Part shown: positions 1-12,780 of the stretch, piece after piece
Numbering within the stretch: the stretch's first letter is position 1
How the letters are laid out: the number at the start of each line of letters is the position of its first letter
Source of the DNA: Toxoplasma gondii ME49
Taxonomy: Eukaryota; Apicomplexa; Conoidasida; Eucoccidiorida; Sarcocystidae
Direction: 5' to 3'
Length of the DNA stretch: 64,000 bases
NCBI RefSeq assembly: GCF_000006565.2
Contig: NC_031479.1
Location: forward strand, 1,054,001-1,118,000
Notes under the pieces: generated by a model
Told to the model about the DNA's origin: nothing
What the model saw: the letters and a program-made list of their open reading frames with translations, nothing else
Database searches by the model: none
Program-made: the position numbers and the translations under genes

Positions 1-3000
1 ACCTTCTTCTCCCTGCTCCGCACAAGCGTCGGCAACGCCCGCCGTCAGCGCCTTTCTTCTTCCTGCGCTCTGCTGGACCATCTTCCCCGTGGCCGCGGCT
101 GTCAGCACACGGGGAAATGCAGACGTCGTTCCTTCTCTTCTTTGTCTCCTCCTCCTTTTCCTCCTGCGAACGAACCGCCTCGACGCCGCCGCTGTGTGGT
201 ACGCCCCTGCCTTCGGGCCACTGGATCTCTGCGCGTCTTCGCCTCCGTCCTCGGCTGCATTCCACGCTGTCACCCTTTCACACGACTTCCATCAAACCCT
301 GCACATCAACATATGCACACACACAAATATATATATATATATATATGTATATGTTTATATATATATATATATATATTCGTACACATGCATACTCGTCTGC
401 ATGTACGTTGGTATATTTGTATATACGTAGATCGTTGAAGTGCAGCAGGGACAGCGGCGTCGCCCCGTTTAAGTGCGAGGGGAAGCGACGCTTGAACTTT
501 GGTGTGACAGATACGAAACGCAGCGCTTCAGCTGTCTCGATGTCCCCGACGTAAGATAGAGACTGCCTCTGTCGCCTTCTTTCGTGACACCTTCTACAAG
601 ACTCAAGGACTGTGCACCTGGAGTTCCAGTCTTCAACTGCCGCTAGAGTGGTTGACTCTGTTCACACCTTCTGCAGCGCCTTCGCGAAAGAGCGCCGGGG
701 TCTAAGCGGAGTCCAGGAGCGTCGTCACTGTACTCGCTTGTATAACTCTTTTCACACAGTTCGGGTGGCAGACAGGGAGGCAGCTGTTTCCACGCGTAGC
801 AGCTAAAAAGGTTTCGGAGGGACGGTCGTCTGTTCGTCTCGCGCCTGTGTCCAAAAAACGCGATCTGTGGGTCGCGTGGACATGAGAACGTTTACTCGAT
901 TTCCGAGACGACGACACTGCTATTATTTCACATCGCGAGAGTCTTCACAGCGACCGCGAAACAGTTTACGTCGGAGATGTAACGGCAAATGCGTTTCTTC
1001 AGAAACATCCCAGGAAAAATAGGAGTCCGTCCGCCTCTCCTGCGTTCTGGAGGCGAACGCACAAAGACGCGAGAGCGACCAAGACCCTCTTAAGCCTGTT
1101 GGTTCCGAGTCCTCGCTGGGGTGTGTGTCTGTACAGCTATGGCCTCGCGGTGCATGTGAAGATCTTCCCCGTCGTGTACGGCATCCCCATTCTTCTTTTT
1201 CTTCGAGGGAAACCTCTTGGGCGCGTAAGCTCTCCGGGCAGCAGTGCAGCACATGCACACCGAGGAAGAGGCGCTGGTCGTAGCGTCCTAGTCGGCACGT
1301 GCAAACTCCCTACCACGCAGACACAAACATCTGTCATTGGTCGCGCTCTCCCTCGACCTTTCTCTCTCTCTCTCTGTTTGCGTCTCCATGCGTCTCCATC
1401 TGCGTTTCTTCACTGACCCTGCGTTTGTTCTTTCTCCGTTCACGTCTTTTTAAATAGCCGCTCTTCTGGAAAAGCGCGCAGCGGCGACAAACGGGCGCAA
1501 GGAGCCCCCGCGCGCGGCTTCTCCGCTGCATGACGAGTGTTCCAGGTCTTCCGGAGTGCTCGTCTCATTATTTAAGCCGTTGACATGGACAGTGGTATTC
1601 GGCACCTGCGCGTCCTCTCGTCCATTCAAGGATCAGAACGCACAAACTGCACCTTGAGACCCCATCTGTCTGCTGCGCAATAGCAAGAAATCTCTTGGGT
1701 GCTTGACAGGCTCTCGCTCCGGCAGACCATGTGCTTCGTCTCCCCCGCGTAGACACCGCTGCTCTGTTGTCTCCGACTTCGCTCGTCGCCTTCCTCTCTG
1801 CGCTCTCGCAACTCTTCGGAGCCGCCGCCTTCCTGTTCGCCCTCCCGCTCGCGCTTCCTCTCCGACTCCTCCCGCGCCTCAACGCTGCGCAGTGGAGATT
1901 TGGCCTCCTCAGTGTCGGCACTTTCTTTGGGCTCGGCGGGATCTTCTACCTCTGGTGAGGCAGTTCTTCTCGACCTCCCCTGACCGCTTTTACCCATCCG
2001 TACTCGTGCAGAGTGGAGCGAGGCATGTCTGGTCTTCCTCTGCATGTCTCGATACACATGTCGGTGCCTGTGCGCTTCTCTAAATGGCCGTTCGCGTCTA
2101 CCTGGGTCTGCTCCTGTCGGTCGGTCGACCTTTGTGTGTGTGTGTCTGGATACGTTTCTGTGAAGGCGGCCTATGCTGCGCTCGTGCGAATGAGCGTAAA
2201 CGCGAATTTGCATGCAGACGCGTGACGACTTGGCCTGCGCGCGGCAGGCCTCTGCATGTGTGCGTCCTTGAGAACTCGCGGGTGTCCTTTCGTCGCCTTC
2301 TCTGCCTTCCGCTTCTGTGCGGAGACTCGTTTATGTCACGTTCCTTCGTGACGTTTTTCGGATGGAAGGACTCCCGCAGACGACTCCGCTGACCGGCTTA
2401 CGCGCGTGCTGTGCCCGCCTGTCTTCTCTCTGTCTTCGCGCTCAGCTACGGATGGCCGTTCCTCGACGCGGCGTATCTTTACCATTTTTCGCGCGTGGAC
2501 ATCCGCCACAACTTCTCGCTCTTCTTCTACTTGCTCTACCTCTCTGCTCAAATCCCCTCCAAGGTGACTCTGCCTCCCCTCCTCCAGGAGACCCCCGCGC
2601 GCGCACTCTGAAACCGCTCCAGTGCATGCGCGGCAGTCCCCACTCACAATTGTACATACATCCGTTCAATGTTTGCAGGACACAGAGAGGTGCAGGTCGC
2701 GCTGCTCAAACACCGCATGCGTTTGCGAAATGCACACGTATACGCATCCTTGTCTGCATGTCTGCATGCATGTCTGTCTGCATGCATCTAAAAGTCTGTC
2801 TATATCCGTTTACATCAATCTATGGATCTCTCTCTGTTTGTGTGTTTCAACTTGTTCATCGGTGTGCGTGGTTGCATGTGCAGTCAGAGTGTAGATGCCG
2901 TTGTGTGGTATCTCGACATCTCGTCTGTCTTCTCTCGTTTCCCTCGAACGCCTACGTCCGTCTCTCGGCTGCGTGGATGTCGCAGGCACTTGGCATCATC

Positions 3001-5022
3001 ACGTTCGTTCCCCAGATGGCGACATGCCTGCTCGTCGGCTGCTACTACGCGCAGAAGGGGAAGCTGGAGCTCGCGCTCTTCCTTCAGGTCCGTTCTCTTC
3101 TCTCTTCTTCTTTTTCTCTCTTCTTTTTCTCGCTTCACTCTGTTTTGCTGAGTGGTGCTCAACGCTTTTCTGTTGTCTGTTCAACGCATCTCCATGCTGG
3201 CGGCGTCTTTCTCCGTTTCTCTGTCTTCTGGGTTTCGCAGACTCTCATCTTTGTGGCGCTCAACAAAGTGTGCACCGCACAGGTGAGCTTCGCAGCGTAG
3301 CCACCGTGAAGACGAAGGGGATGCATCTTTCCTTCTTTCTTTCCGTTTCGCCTCGCTGATTCTCCGGCTCGACGGCTTCGGATGGACGCACCCTCACGAG
3401 GTGCATGCCGCGCGGATTTTCGTGAAGTGCGTTCCGTCTCACTTTGGAAAAATAAAAGTGACAACTCCGAATTTCTCCCTGAGGCGGCTTCCATCCAAGA
3501 GCACACACACACTTCTGCTTGCTTGTCTCGCAGTATTTCCTGTGGTGGCTCGCGCTCCTGCCCTTCGCCGTCGCCAGCACGGACATGCGGCCGGTGAGAA
3601 AAGATGGAGAGATCCGATCCACGGAAATCATATCGTCTAAGCTGGCGCCGTGTCTGCAAGTACTCGGATCTCCAGACTGCCAGCAAGATTTAGAACAGGA
3701 GCAGAGACAGCGATAGTACGAACGAGATACGGAGACAGCAAGATTTAGCGAGAGGAAACACAACCCAAGGAACGACGAGCGAGGAGTCTGAGAGACCGAT
3801 GGCCGGGCAAGGAGAGGAAGAAAGTTTTTTTTCTTGTGAAGTCATCCTTCTGATGAACAGACATGACAGCTGGTGAACCGACGCAGATGGCGCGCGGAGG
3901 AGGATCTGGAGGAAGGGAAAACGATCAGAATTCCAGCGACAGAGATTGAGTCTTCGTTATCGGAAAGATGGGGAAGAGAATCTGCAAAGACTAAAGCCGC
4001 GCGTTCACCACCACTCACTTCTTCGTGAAATGAAATTCAGTCAAGAAACCTTTACATGCGCACCTACACATGTAGATGCACACACACATACATATACATA
4101 TATATCTATATATATATCTATATGTACATATGTATATATATATATATATATATATGTAGAGATGGATAAATGCCTGTGGGGAGAAGCGTCCTGAGAGGAT
4201 GCGTTTGAGGTTGACTCGTGGTGAAGAGTCCAGAAGAGGAGACGGAGACGAAGTTGATGGTGGCTCTGCGGTGCCTCGAGTGTATGTACAGCGGACTTGC
4301 TGGCAGATCGTGAGGCTTCTGGCTTTCTTTGAGGCGACGCACTTTGCGTGGCTTTTCTTCGGCTACGAGATCGAGTTCCTCGGCAAACCGAGCTTCTTCC
4401 CAGTAAGAAAAACATCCGAGGCCTCGCGTCTCTGTCAAGTCGCCGACGAGGGCCTCTGACCGTTGCGCAGTTCCGTTTTCGCACGCAGTCACGCAGCTGC
4501 GAATCGATTCTCTCGTGAGATTCTCCCTTCGAAGCTTCAACCTGGAAGTGCGCGTCGTACGCAAAAGGAAGTGAACGCATGGACCTGTGTCACGGAATAG
4601 AGAGCCGCCACGGTACACGGCTGAGTCTGAGGGTGTCTGCGTCGAACGGAACCTGTAAAAGGAGAGCCGACGCCCCCGTCGGGATACGCGCTGCTGAAAT
4701 CTCCACGCAGCACCTGTAGAGTGTAGGTCCCCATGTTCACGGAAAAGCAGTGGGACTCGGCAGTGGACCTCCCGAAGCCTCGCGGTGTCCATTCATCACA
4801 ACGCCTCTTTGGCGCAGAGAGCTCCACTGCTCCATCTTCGCACCCACAGGTCCGTCTCAACAAAGGTTCGACTCAACACAGGTCCGTTGCTGTCGGTGTT
4901 TTTGTGGCTCGCAGATGTTCGTAGCTTCCCTCTTCTTCGCCCTGGCCCAATTCCTCATCGTTTGGTTCTTCATTCTGAAGACCAGCAGAAGGACCTCGCT
5001 TCTGCGGTCCAAAGACGCGTAG
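1..5022 (+). CDS. PIGM: GPI mannosyltransferase I (PIG-M/GPI14), 3' part, 9 exons visible
   Basis: Multi-pass ER enzyme of family GT50 that transfers the first mannose from dolichol-phosphate-mannose to the GPI precursor. Exons as I read them: <1-198, 1137-1224, 1710-1954, 2446-2563, 2986-3087, 3241-3282, 3534-3593, 4292-4402, 4915-5022 (stop TAG); all phases agree. Family signatures run in the expected order: AVSTRGNAD, then [15 protein letters not shown], then [20 protein letters not shown], then [18 protein letters not shown] split over two exons, then a last transmembrane segment ending in a short basic tail. About 357 residues are visible against roughly 420 in animal PIG-M, so the N-terminus with the DxD region lies upstream of the window. 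The precise start of the first visible exon is unknown. Identity is strong; single junctions, notably 1224/1710, rest on phase and homology only. Confidence 0.9.
315..378. repeat. CA/TA microsatellite
   Basis: Short (AC)n run leading into imperfect (TA)n with TGTA interruptions, inside the first visible PIG-M intron. Confidence 0.9.
4079..4159. repeat. CA/TA microsatellite
   Basis: (AC)n followed by interrupted (TA)n in the 698-bp PIG-M intron between exons ending 3593 and starting 4292. Confidence 0.9.
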
Positions 5023-6586
5023 CGGAGAGGAGAAACTGAGATACGCGCCTGGAGCCGCCGCTCTGCAGCTGACGAGTGCCTTCAGGCGACTTCTGACGAC
5101 CTGCCAGTCGATCCGCCACCCTCCGGGCGTCGATCTCCTCCATTTTCATTCTTCTCTTCCAACGCTCTGTCTCGACCCCTCACTCAACTTCCTTCAGGAC
5201 CTTGTCTTCAGAAAATGAGTCCGCTCGTCAATTCAGAGACAAACGTACATGCATGTAGAGGTGCAAACGTAGGTACCTTGTTTATGTTCGAGAGAAACGC
5301 GGCTTCCAGCGCACTGCAAGCATGGAGGGCAGACTGCCGTGTCTGTACAGTCGAGGAACCCTCCCCCCCCCGGAGTCCCGTAGCTCGGTCGCTTCTCTGT
5401 TCTCTCTTCCTATCCGTTCCGTCGCGAGTTTTTTTCTCTGCACCTGCGAGTCCCCGCGAGCCGCTCCCCTTGGAGTCTGGGCTCCGGCTGGGTGGACGAA
5501 GAACGTCTTCTTTTTGCCCGTCGGTGGCACTCGCTGCGCGACGAAAGAATAGCATCTCGCTGTGCGACGAAAGAATAGCGTCTCGCTGTGCTAGCCAGAA
5601 TTCGTCGCTTCTCGCATGCACTTTGAGATCATGCAGACGCTGAAAAGAGGAGTGAGTTGCAAAGGAGAAGGTTCCGTTTGTCCGTCTCTGGCGACGCTGC
5701 CACCGGATTTCAATCTTGAAAAGAAGGTGTGACCTCCCCCGAGTTGTTTTTCTTCTGTGTTCGCGTGCTGTCTGGAGCTGCATACAACGAGACTGCCTCT
5801 GCTCTGTTTGTACTTTGCGCTCGCCGCGAGACGTTCAATCCCTTTTCCTCGCATGCGGAAACGTTCAGTCTGACAGGGTTGCTGGAAGAGAGCCGTCATT
5901 TCTGGACTCTCCTCTTCCCCCCCGCCAAAGAGTCCGTGCGTAGAGGGCCTTCTCGGCGTTTCTCCGAGAGACTTTTGGAAAGAAAGTGAGGAACTGTCGA
6001 GTTTCGTTTTGAGAAGGAACGCGACCAGACCTGCGCTCCACGGACCTGAGTCGAGGTCATGAGGAAAAAGCGAGAACAAGTCAGGTGGAAACCAGGGGAA
6101 GGGCTCGAGAAGTGGACAAACGAAAAAAGAGAATGGACAGAGGCCATAGACCGAACGCAAGAGAATAAACACGAAGAAAGGGAGACGAGGCAGAAGGCCT
6201 CAAACAAAGAAAGCCGGGTCGGCTCGAGAAAAAGCGAGCCGCGCGCTCAGTTCAGCTAGTACAGAGAAGCCAAGAGGCGCCGCGCCTGAAAGCCGTTCCC
6301 ACCTGTACGCACACCGCACTCCACGCAGAGGCACCGGAGCAACTTTCGTGTCGAAGGAAAAGACAATTATGCACCATTCATTTGGAGAAAGGAGCCAGGG
6401 CAGGAGAATGCGAACGGTGTTTCGCAGTGCCGAATTCGCTTCTCTCGCTGCAACGCATGCACTGCTTTCAAGAACACAAAAAAATGTTTCGGTTCTCCTT
6501 CGTACCGGAGGGAACACACACATCACCTGTCTTTTGTGTCGAAACCTGCTCTACGAAACTCATCTGCTGCTTCTTGGCAAAAAACC
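5023..6586. other. convergent intergenic region (3' UTRs of PIG-M and mS29)
   Basis: No convincing gene seen. PIG-M stops at 5022 on + and the mS29 stop lies at 6587 on -, so this 1.56 kb must hold both 3' UTRs and polyadenylation sites. Open frames here have no exon-like borders or recognisable motifs. It contains a 26-bp tandem repeat at 5531. Confidence 0.7.
5531..5591. repeat. 26-bp tandem repeat, 2.3 copies
   Basis: Two near-identical 26-bp units (5531-5556 and 5557-5582, two differences) with the core GACGAAAGAATAGC, followed by 9 bp of a third copy. Confidence 0.9.
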
Positions 6587-7346
6587 TTACACCCTTTTCT
6601 CTCTATAGAAGCCTATGCTTCCCACCGCGCCTCTCTGAACAGCTGTACATACACCAAAGCGGCTGCGTTCTTTGACGAGACTGGAGTCGACCCCTCGCTC
6701 ACCAGAGAGCATGTAGAAATAATCGAGTTTTTCCCGGGGGAACTCGTGTAGGATTTTCTTTTTGTGGTAATACGCGACAAAGTTGGCGAACTCGAGAGGC
6801 GAGAAATTGCGCACAGTTCGAATCTCCTCTTGTCTGCAGAAACAAGAGAGAAACAGAAACGCTTCCCTGTCGCCTCCACATCTGAAGAGAGGCAACCATG
6901 GGCGCACGAGAGCTTACGACTTTCTTGCACCAAGCCTCGCTATCTGGAGACGAAGGCACTCTCAGGCCTTCTCCCTTCCTTCCCTCCTTCCTCCTCTTCC
7001 TTTCCCCTCCGGACATCCCTCTCTCCTCTCGTATTTCTTCTCTTCTGTCGATTCGGAGATTCGCGCCCACCGCACGCCCAACAGGTCCGGCCGGTAGTCG
7101 CGCCGATTCGAGCGGCGCCAGGAGGTTGCGCAGATCTTCAAGCCTGAAAAAAAAAGAGACGCGTTGAAAGGTGGACCGGACCCGTCGACTTCTTCTGTTC
7201 GTTTCCTGTGTTCTCATTTGACACCGAAGCCGCCGGAAAAGACTGCCGCTTGGCTTCTTGTGCCTTCTAGAGAGGAGCGAGCAGACACGCGCTGCACCTC
7301 GACCGTCTCCACAAAAAAGTCACTGCCACACTCAGAGCGAAAGATG

Positions 7347-7378
<32 letters not shown>

Positions 7379-10300
7379 TGTATATATAATGTATATATAT
7401 ATATATGTATGTATGTATATATGTATATATATATGTATATATGTATATATGAATACAGAGAGAGAGAGAGAGAAAGAGAGGAGAGAGAGACTGACCTCGT
7501 TGAAATTGTTGGGCATCGTCGAAGCGGGAGAGAAGCCGCGGCGTGGAGAGGTGGAAGGCAGGGATATGGCCGTTGAACCGTGTGCCTTCGTAGCGCATCG
7601 AGACGTATTCGCTGACCGGAAAGCACTCGTTCCACTCGTCTGCGCCACAAGCGATCGTCACAACCAAAAGTCGACTTCTGCTTCTGAACCAGGTCTCGAG
7701 AACCGTCACTTCGATTCCAAGCGTGAACGGACGGACTCGCAGATCCCGCGGTTCTCTTCGCCTCTGTCGGTTCTTTCTTTTCTCCGCGCCAGCCAGCCGC
7801 AGCCTTTCAAAAGGTCACGCCCGGCAGCTGTGGAGCCCCGCGGAGAGACAGACAGCGACGAAAACGTCACAGACAGAGGAGCGAGAAGGAAGGACAGAGG
7901 AGAGGCGAATAAGGAGAAAATGAGAGAGCAGAGAGAAGACACGAAACGGAAGAAAAATCTGGAAACGAAGGGAAGAAAGAGAGAGAGAAGAGAGCGAGAA
8001 CACCGCGCTCCTTTGTAAGAAAAGAGGAGAGAAAAGGACTCTGAAAAAAATGGACACAGCGAGCGTGGAGACAACACTGACCGACTGCGATGAGGACATT
8101 CAGTTGCGTTTGCTTTTTCAGCTGCTCCCAAACTTCGTAGAGCGCCTGGGTGGCGAACGCCTCGTTCTGTAATCCAAATTCTGCTATTTCCCAGACCGAC
8201 GCTGGATTCGGAAGACGCGACCTGAAGAACGAAAACGCGCACTGGAGAGTTCCTGCAAATACAGGCAACTTTCTCCTCCCTGACCCTCCTCTTCTCTCAT
8301 CTTGTTCCTTCTTCTCTCCCCTTGGTTTTCCTGCTCTCCGTCTTTTTCTCCCTTCTCTCCTCCTCCCCACACTCGGTCTGTCCTTCCGTCCGCGTCTGTC
8401 TTCCTCGACCGCTCTGTTGCCTGGCCTGTCCCCTCTTCTTCTCTTACTTCATGGAGGGAATCGAGACTTCTCGACGATACGTGTGCCACAGCGCCAAGCG
8501 CTCGCGCGCCAGCAGAATCTCCTCGCGCAGCTGAACGCATCGTCAGTCGCTCCACAGTTCTCTCTGCTCTGCACCAGCTCTTTTCCACCGCGTTGCATAC
8601 CATCTGTCCCCTCGTCGCCTTAGACACGCAACTGCGAGAAAAACCTGAACTCTACACGAAGGCAGTGCGCCGCCTCTCTGCGCCTCAGGGGCAGCGCTCG
8701 CGCGGAGCCTCTTCGTCTGGGAGAAACGCATGCAGTTCTTCCATCGACTCCAGCTCCCCTGTGTCCTGTGAGACAGACTGTCTACGACCGCAGCTGCTGA
8801 GAGAGCAGCGAGACAGCCGGAAGCCAGCGTCAGCAGACACCCCCGGCCCAAGGAGGAAAGAGAGAGCAAACGAACGAGTGAAAATGGAGAGCGAACAAAC
8901 GAGTGAAAAGAGAGAGCGAAAGAGACACTCTTGACACGGAAATCACGCTCGTGCGCATGTCGGCGGATACCTGAGAGTCGAGGAGATCTGCGTCTTTGCC
9001 AGAGTGGGGAGAACCTCTCTTCAACTCTTCGTCTCTCTGCTCTCGAATTTCGTCCAGATCCTTCTCCAGCGCCTTCTCCAACAAACTGTGGTAGCTGCGC
9101 TCGGCGTACAGCCGGTGAACCTGACAGAGACACAGAAGAATCGCTCGAACTTGAAGGGAACAGCGCATACGCATGCCGGACGCGAAAGCAGCAAACGCAG
9201 GAAGCCAAAGAAGAGAACTTCGTTTCTGACTCTGAAAAGGCACAGCCTGTATACGCAGTTGCGGCGATAAACGCAGAAACATATACATATATATATACAA
9301 ATATATACATATATGTACATATATATATATATATATATGTGTAGGCATGTGTATGTGGTATGGCGAGAGACAGCTACACGTATAGCTTTTTTAGACAGAT
9401 ACACGCATATGACATAGAGCTGTAGCGAGGGAACAGTCGTGACAGAAAGTCTATTCTCATCAGGAAGCAGACGATGCTGATTGCCGAACTGGTGTCTGAT
9501 TGTCCTCGCTTTTCTTCGCGTACCCCGTCGAGTGCGGCCTGGCCGTAGCAGCGCCGCGCCACAGGTAACTCCTCCAGGAGGCGCCTGTTGAAGCGGCCGA
9601 GCCGCTCCAGAAATTCTTGGGAGAATGACGACTGAGAAACGACAAGTGAGAGCAGTGCAAAGAAGAGCGTGACAACATTCCTTCACCACAGACAAACATA
9701 TATAAAAAAAATGTACATGTGCTTATGGTAGCCGACAGCTGTTTACGCTTGTACACAATGTCGATCTGTTGAATATAAACGAATACTTGTTTACGTATAC
9801 ATATATATATATATATACATAGATACAAAGATACATAGATACATACGTAGATACACGCACGCATAGAATCGATAGATCTCTATTTGAAGGAGAGAAATGT
9901 ATTTCTCTCGGGATGCAGGGAAAAGTGAGGACAGCCGACGAGCTCAAAGCGCCGGGGAAGGAGTCGCTCGCAGAGGCAAAAGATTCTGAATTCTAAATAT
10001 CCCTTGGAAAGGCATGCCGCTCTGTTTTGAAAACGTTTAGCGTACAGAGAGCTTCAAAAACCAGAGGCGAATCCCCCGACTCGGAGCGAGGATCCGCCAA
10101 CGCAGAGAAGACATCCAAGTCTCGCTTTCTCACCTGGATGTACACCCCAGCGGAGGAGCGTTTGATGTCTCCGATTTCGCGCGCATATCGCGACGGCAAA
10201 GGCTCGTAGACGACCAGCCAGTTGTTCTCCCTCGCCCAGGGAATCAAGTAGTTCAGCACGCAGCTCTGACAGAAAAGAATTTGAGCAAGGGAAAACATTT

Positions 10301-12585
10301 ACGCAAAGGAATTTAGACAAGAGAATGGACGCTCTGGGTTTTAGCTGTGGACTCGAGAACGCGAGAACGCGCGAAAGCGCAACTTCCCGAAGAAGGGTGG
10401 CTTTCCAACCTTCCTCCGGACAGTATTCTCCACCCACTCTTCAGAAAACAGATTTCTGTTAACAGACATGGTCAGGCCGCTGTGAGACGTTAGCGGGTGC
10501 AGGAAGTGCAAGACAATCCAGCAGAAAGCAAGAAGGAAGCAGACAGCATCCGGCTTTCAGAGACGCTCTTCAAGACTCGAGACACCGCAGCCTCCGGTTT
10601 TCCGCTTTGCGAGAAGAGCAGCGCAAACGCCTTCTCCGTGAGGAAATCCGTCTTAGCGAGGCGCGCGTATTCGCTCGCTTCCTCTTTTTCACCGCTGTAT
10701 CTTGGCCTCAGAGACAGCAGAAGCCATCTCTTCTGTTTGAGAAACCACAGGCTTCCGTGCGTTTCCTTCTCTCATAAAACACAGGAGAAAAAAGCTCTCA
10801 CTTTGCCGACGCCTCGGTGGCCATCCAAAAGGAACCCTCTCTGCACTGCAGCGAGACGAGCGTCGAATGGTCGCAGTTCAGAAAGGCGTTCTCTCCACTC
10901 GTCCTCGGAACGTCTTGAGCCGATTTCTTCGAGACCCCTCCCCCCCACACCTCCGTCTTTGTCTTTTCCTTCGTCCTTCTTCTTCTCGCGCGCGTCTCTC
11001 TCCCCGTCTTTGCGCGTTTCTTTCCTCTTTCTCGGGAGTGGAGTTTCCCCTCGGGTGTCTGCGCTCGACTTTGCATGCACGCGTGCAAACAGCTCGAGCT
11101 GCATCTGCAGTTCAAGCGTCGCCTTCCTCAGCATCACTCCTATCGGACTCGTCGCCGAGGGAATCATCTCCACGTCTCGAGAAAGTTCACCTGAAAACAG
11201 ACGTCCACACCTACACAGTTTTCAGTTTTATACGCGTATATATACATATATATATATATATATATACATGAAAGCAGGATTTTACGTGCTTATATTTATA
11301 TGGAGGACTTTATGTGTCTTTAGCTTTATATGTATATATCTACACATAGATATATGTATATATTATATATATATATATATATACATGTGGAGGTTTTCCG
11401 TATGCGCTGAAAGCAAACACGGCCATCATGCAGAAACCAGAGAGACACACACTACACAACCTTCTATTGAGCCATATATATATCAATATATATATCTATA
11501 TCTATATCTACATCTATATCTATATCTATCTATCTATCTATATATATATATATATATGTATGTATACGTGGTTTTGCATGTGTGTCCTGTTTTCGCGCCT
11601 CCTCACCTGCGAGGCCTTCTGGGAGAAGTTCGACGAGCCTGTGTCTGTCGAAGAGTCGGAACCGTCCTACGTCTTCAACACCAACGCCTCCCCCACACTC
11701 TCCTCTCTCTCCTTCTCCATCTGTCTCTTTTTCTTTTTCTTCTCCGTCTGTTTTTGTGTCGGACTTTGTTTTGGCTCTTCGCCTGTCGGTCTCGGGGCAG
11801 TCGCCCTCGCCTCGAGTGTGTAAACTGCAGTGCGTCAGCACCGGCATGTACACCCCCACAGGATCGAGGAAGAGGAAAGGCTGTTGCACTGGCTCGCTGC
11901 GTTCCACAGAAGCAAAGGTCCCGGCGGCAAGCGCCGCAGCTTTGTCTACATTTGCGGAGTCGAAAGGGAGACTCGCGAGGAGGACAGGGAAGTGATCGGG
12001 GAGACTTCGCCTCTTCCTCGCCTTCTCTGCGTGATGGCCGGTGCTCGCGCGAACTCCTTCTTCCGCAAGAGAGTCGCCGAGCTCTGTCCCTGGCGGCTCT
12101 CCAGCGAGAGCAGAAGACGACAAAGAAGAAGAAGACGAGGAAGAAGACGAGGAAGAAGAATAAAGAGGAGCAGACACGCGGCGTTTCTCCGCGTCGGTCG
12201 CAGTCGTTCGAGAGGACCGGAGGGGAAGGTCAAAGTCAGATCGCGAGGCGAAGCCGCGAGAAGAAAGAGAGAAGCGAGACTGTATGCAGCGGCGCCGGCG
12301 AAGGAGAGGGAAGGAGCGAATCGAGAAGACGCGACAGACGCTGGAGTTCCCAGCGGCAGACGGACGCGAAGCCGAGGACAGACGACGGCGGAGAAGAGGC
12401 AACGCCTCCGAAGACCACGAGGCGTCTCGCAACGGACTCTGTCGCACAAACGGACAGGAAGGAGAGGAAAAAGAGGAAAAAGAGAAGGGAGAGAAGGAAG
12501 AAGAGGAAGGAAAAAGCACATGAGACAGGCGATTCTGTGCCTCTCGACGAGAGAGAATCGCCGAGCCTCGAAAGGGCGTCGCCAT
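6587..12585 (-). CDS. mitochondrial small-subunit ribosomal protein mS29 (DAP3 family), 10 exons, 814 aa
   Basis: P-loop GTPase-like subunit of the mitochondrial ribosome. Exons (- strand): 12585-11607, 11190-10802, 10265-10134, 9631-9524, 9120-8971, 8530-8448, 8221-8082, 7639-7496, 7143-7071, 6833-6587; total 2445 nt, in frame. DAP3 landmarks in order: VGRFRLFDRHRLVELLPEGL, GVMLRKATLELQ, P-loop GHRGVGKS created by joining exons 2 and 3, LVVYEPLP after it, LNVLIAVDEWNE, FNGHIPAFHLSTPR, and SPLEFANFVAYYHKKKIL near the end. The Arg/Ser-rich N-terminus starting MATPFRGSAILSRR looks like a mitochondrial presequence. It is about twice the usual 400 aa, because of an N-terminal extension of about 320 residues with poly-Ser and a Lys-rich insertion of about 55 residues before the P-loop. 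Donors at 8082 and 7496 are GTCAGT. Read-through to the stop at 6587, rather than another intron, is my choice. Confidence 0.88.
7344..7490. repeat. TA/TGTA microsatellite followed by GA tract
   Basis: Interrupted (TA)n with TGTA units, then (GA)n next to the donor of the mS29 exon ending at 7496. Confidence 0.9.
9278..9347. repeat. TA/CATA microsatellite
   Basis: Imperfect (TA)n with CATA units in an mS29 intron. Confidence 0.9.
9795..9858. repeat. TA plus ATACATAG repeat
   Basis: (TA)n passing into ATACATAG/ATACAAAG units in the intron between mS29 exons 3 and 4. Confidence 0.85.
11232..11570. repeat. cluster of three TA-type microsatellites
   Basis: Three interrupted (TA)n blocks at about 11232-11275, 11322-11386 and 11473-11570, the last with TATC units. 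They fill most of the first mS29 intron. Confidence 0.9.
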
Positions 12586-12780
12586 CGTAGAAGGACAACG
12601 GCACCTCAGGCAAAGGTGAGACGCGAAACTCCTCTCCAAAGATTGGGGAAGGCAACGAGACGCTGTGGCGCGCCGAAAAAAACTCTGCACGGACAGATTC
12701 CAGAAAGAGTCTCCAGCTGTCGCTCTCCGACACTCCTCAATCTCTGTAACTCCCCTCTCCTCATCGTCAGAGACGCAACA

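Noticed and set aside
6641..6655. Pumilio site (UGUANAUA) as explanation of the TGTACATACA element
   Set aside because: Only some variants match on the sense RNA, and most copies are intronic or read TGTACGTACA, so this does not explain the family.
6699..7070. extension of mS29 exon 9 past 7071
   Set aside because: The frame stays open, but only the donor at 7070 (GTGGGC) gives the correct phase to the next homologous exon at 6833.
10437..10480. MSVNRNLFSEEWVENT-like peptide on - strand as an mS29 exon
   Set aside because: Joining exon 2 directly to 10265 builds a perfect P-loop (GHRGVGKS); inserting this segment would break it.
10497..12590. 697-codon + strand open frame
   Set aside because: It crosses TA microsatellites (Tyr-Ile repeats) and the antisense of mS29 exons 1 and 2; it is a shadow created by low complexity.
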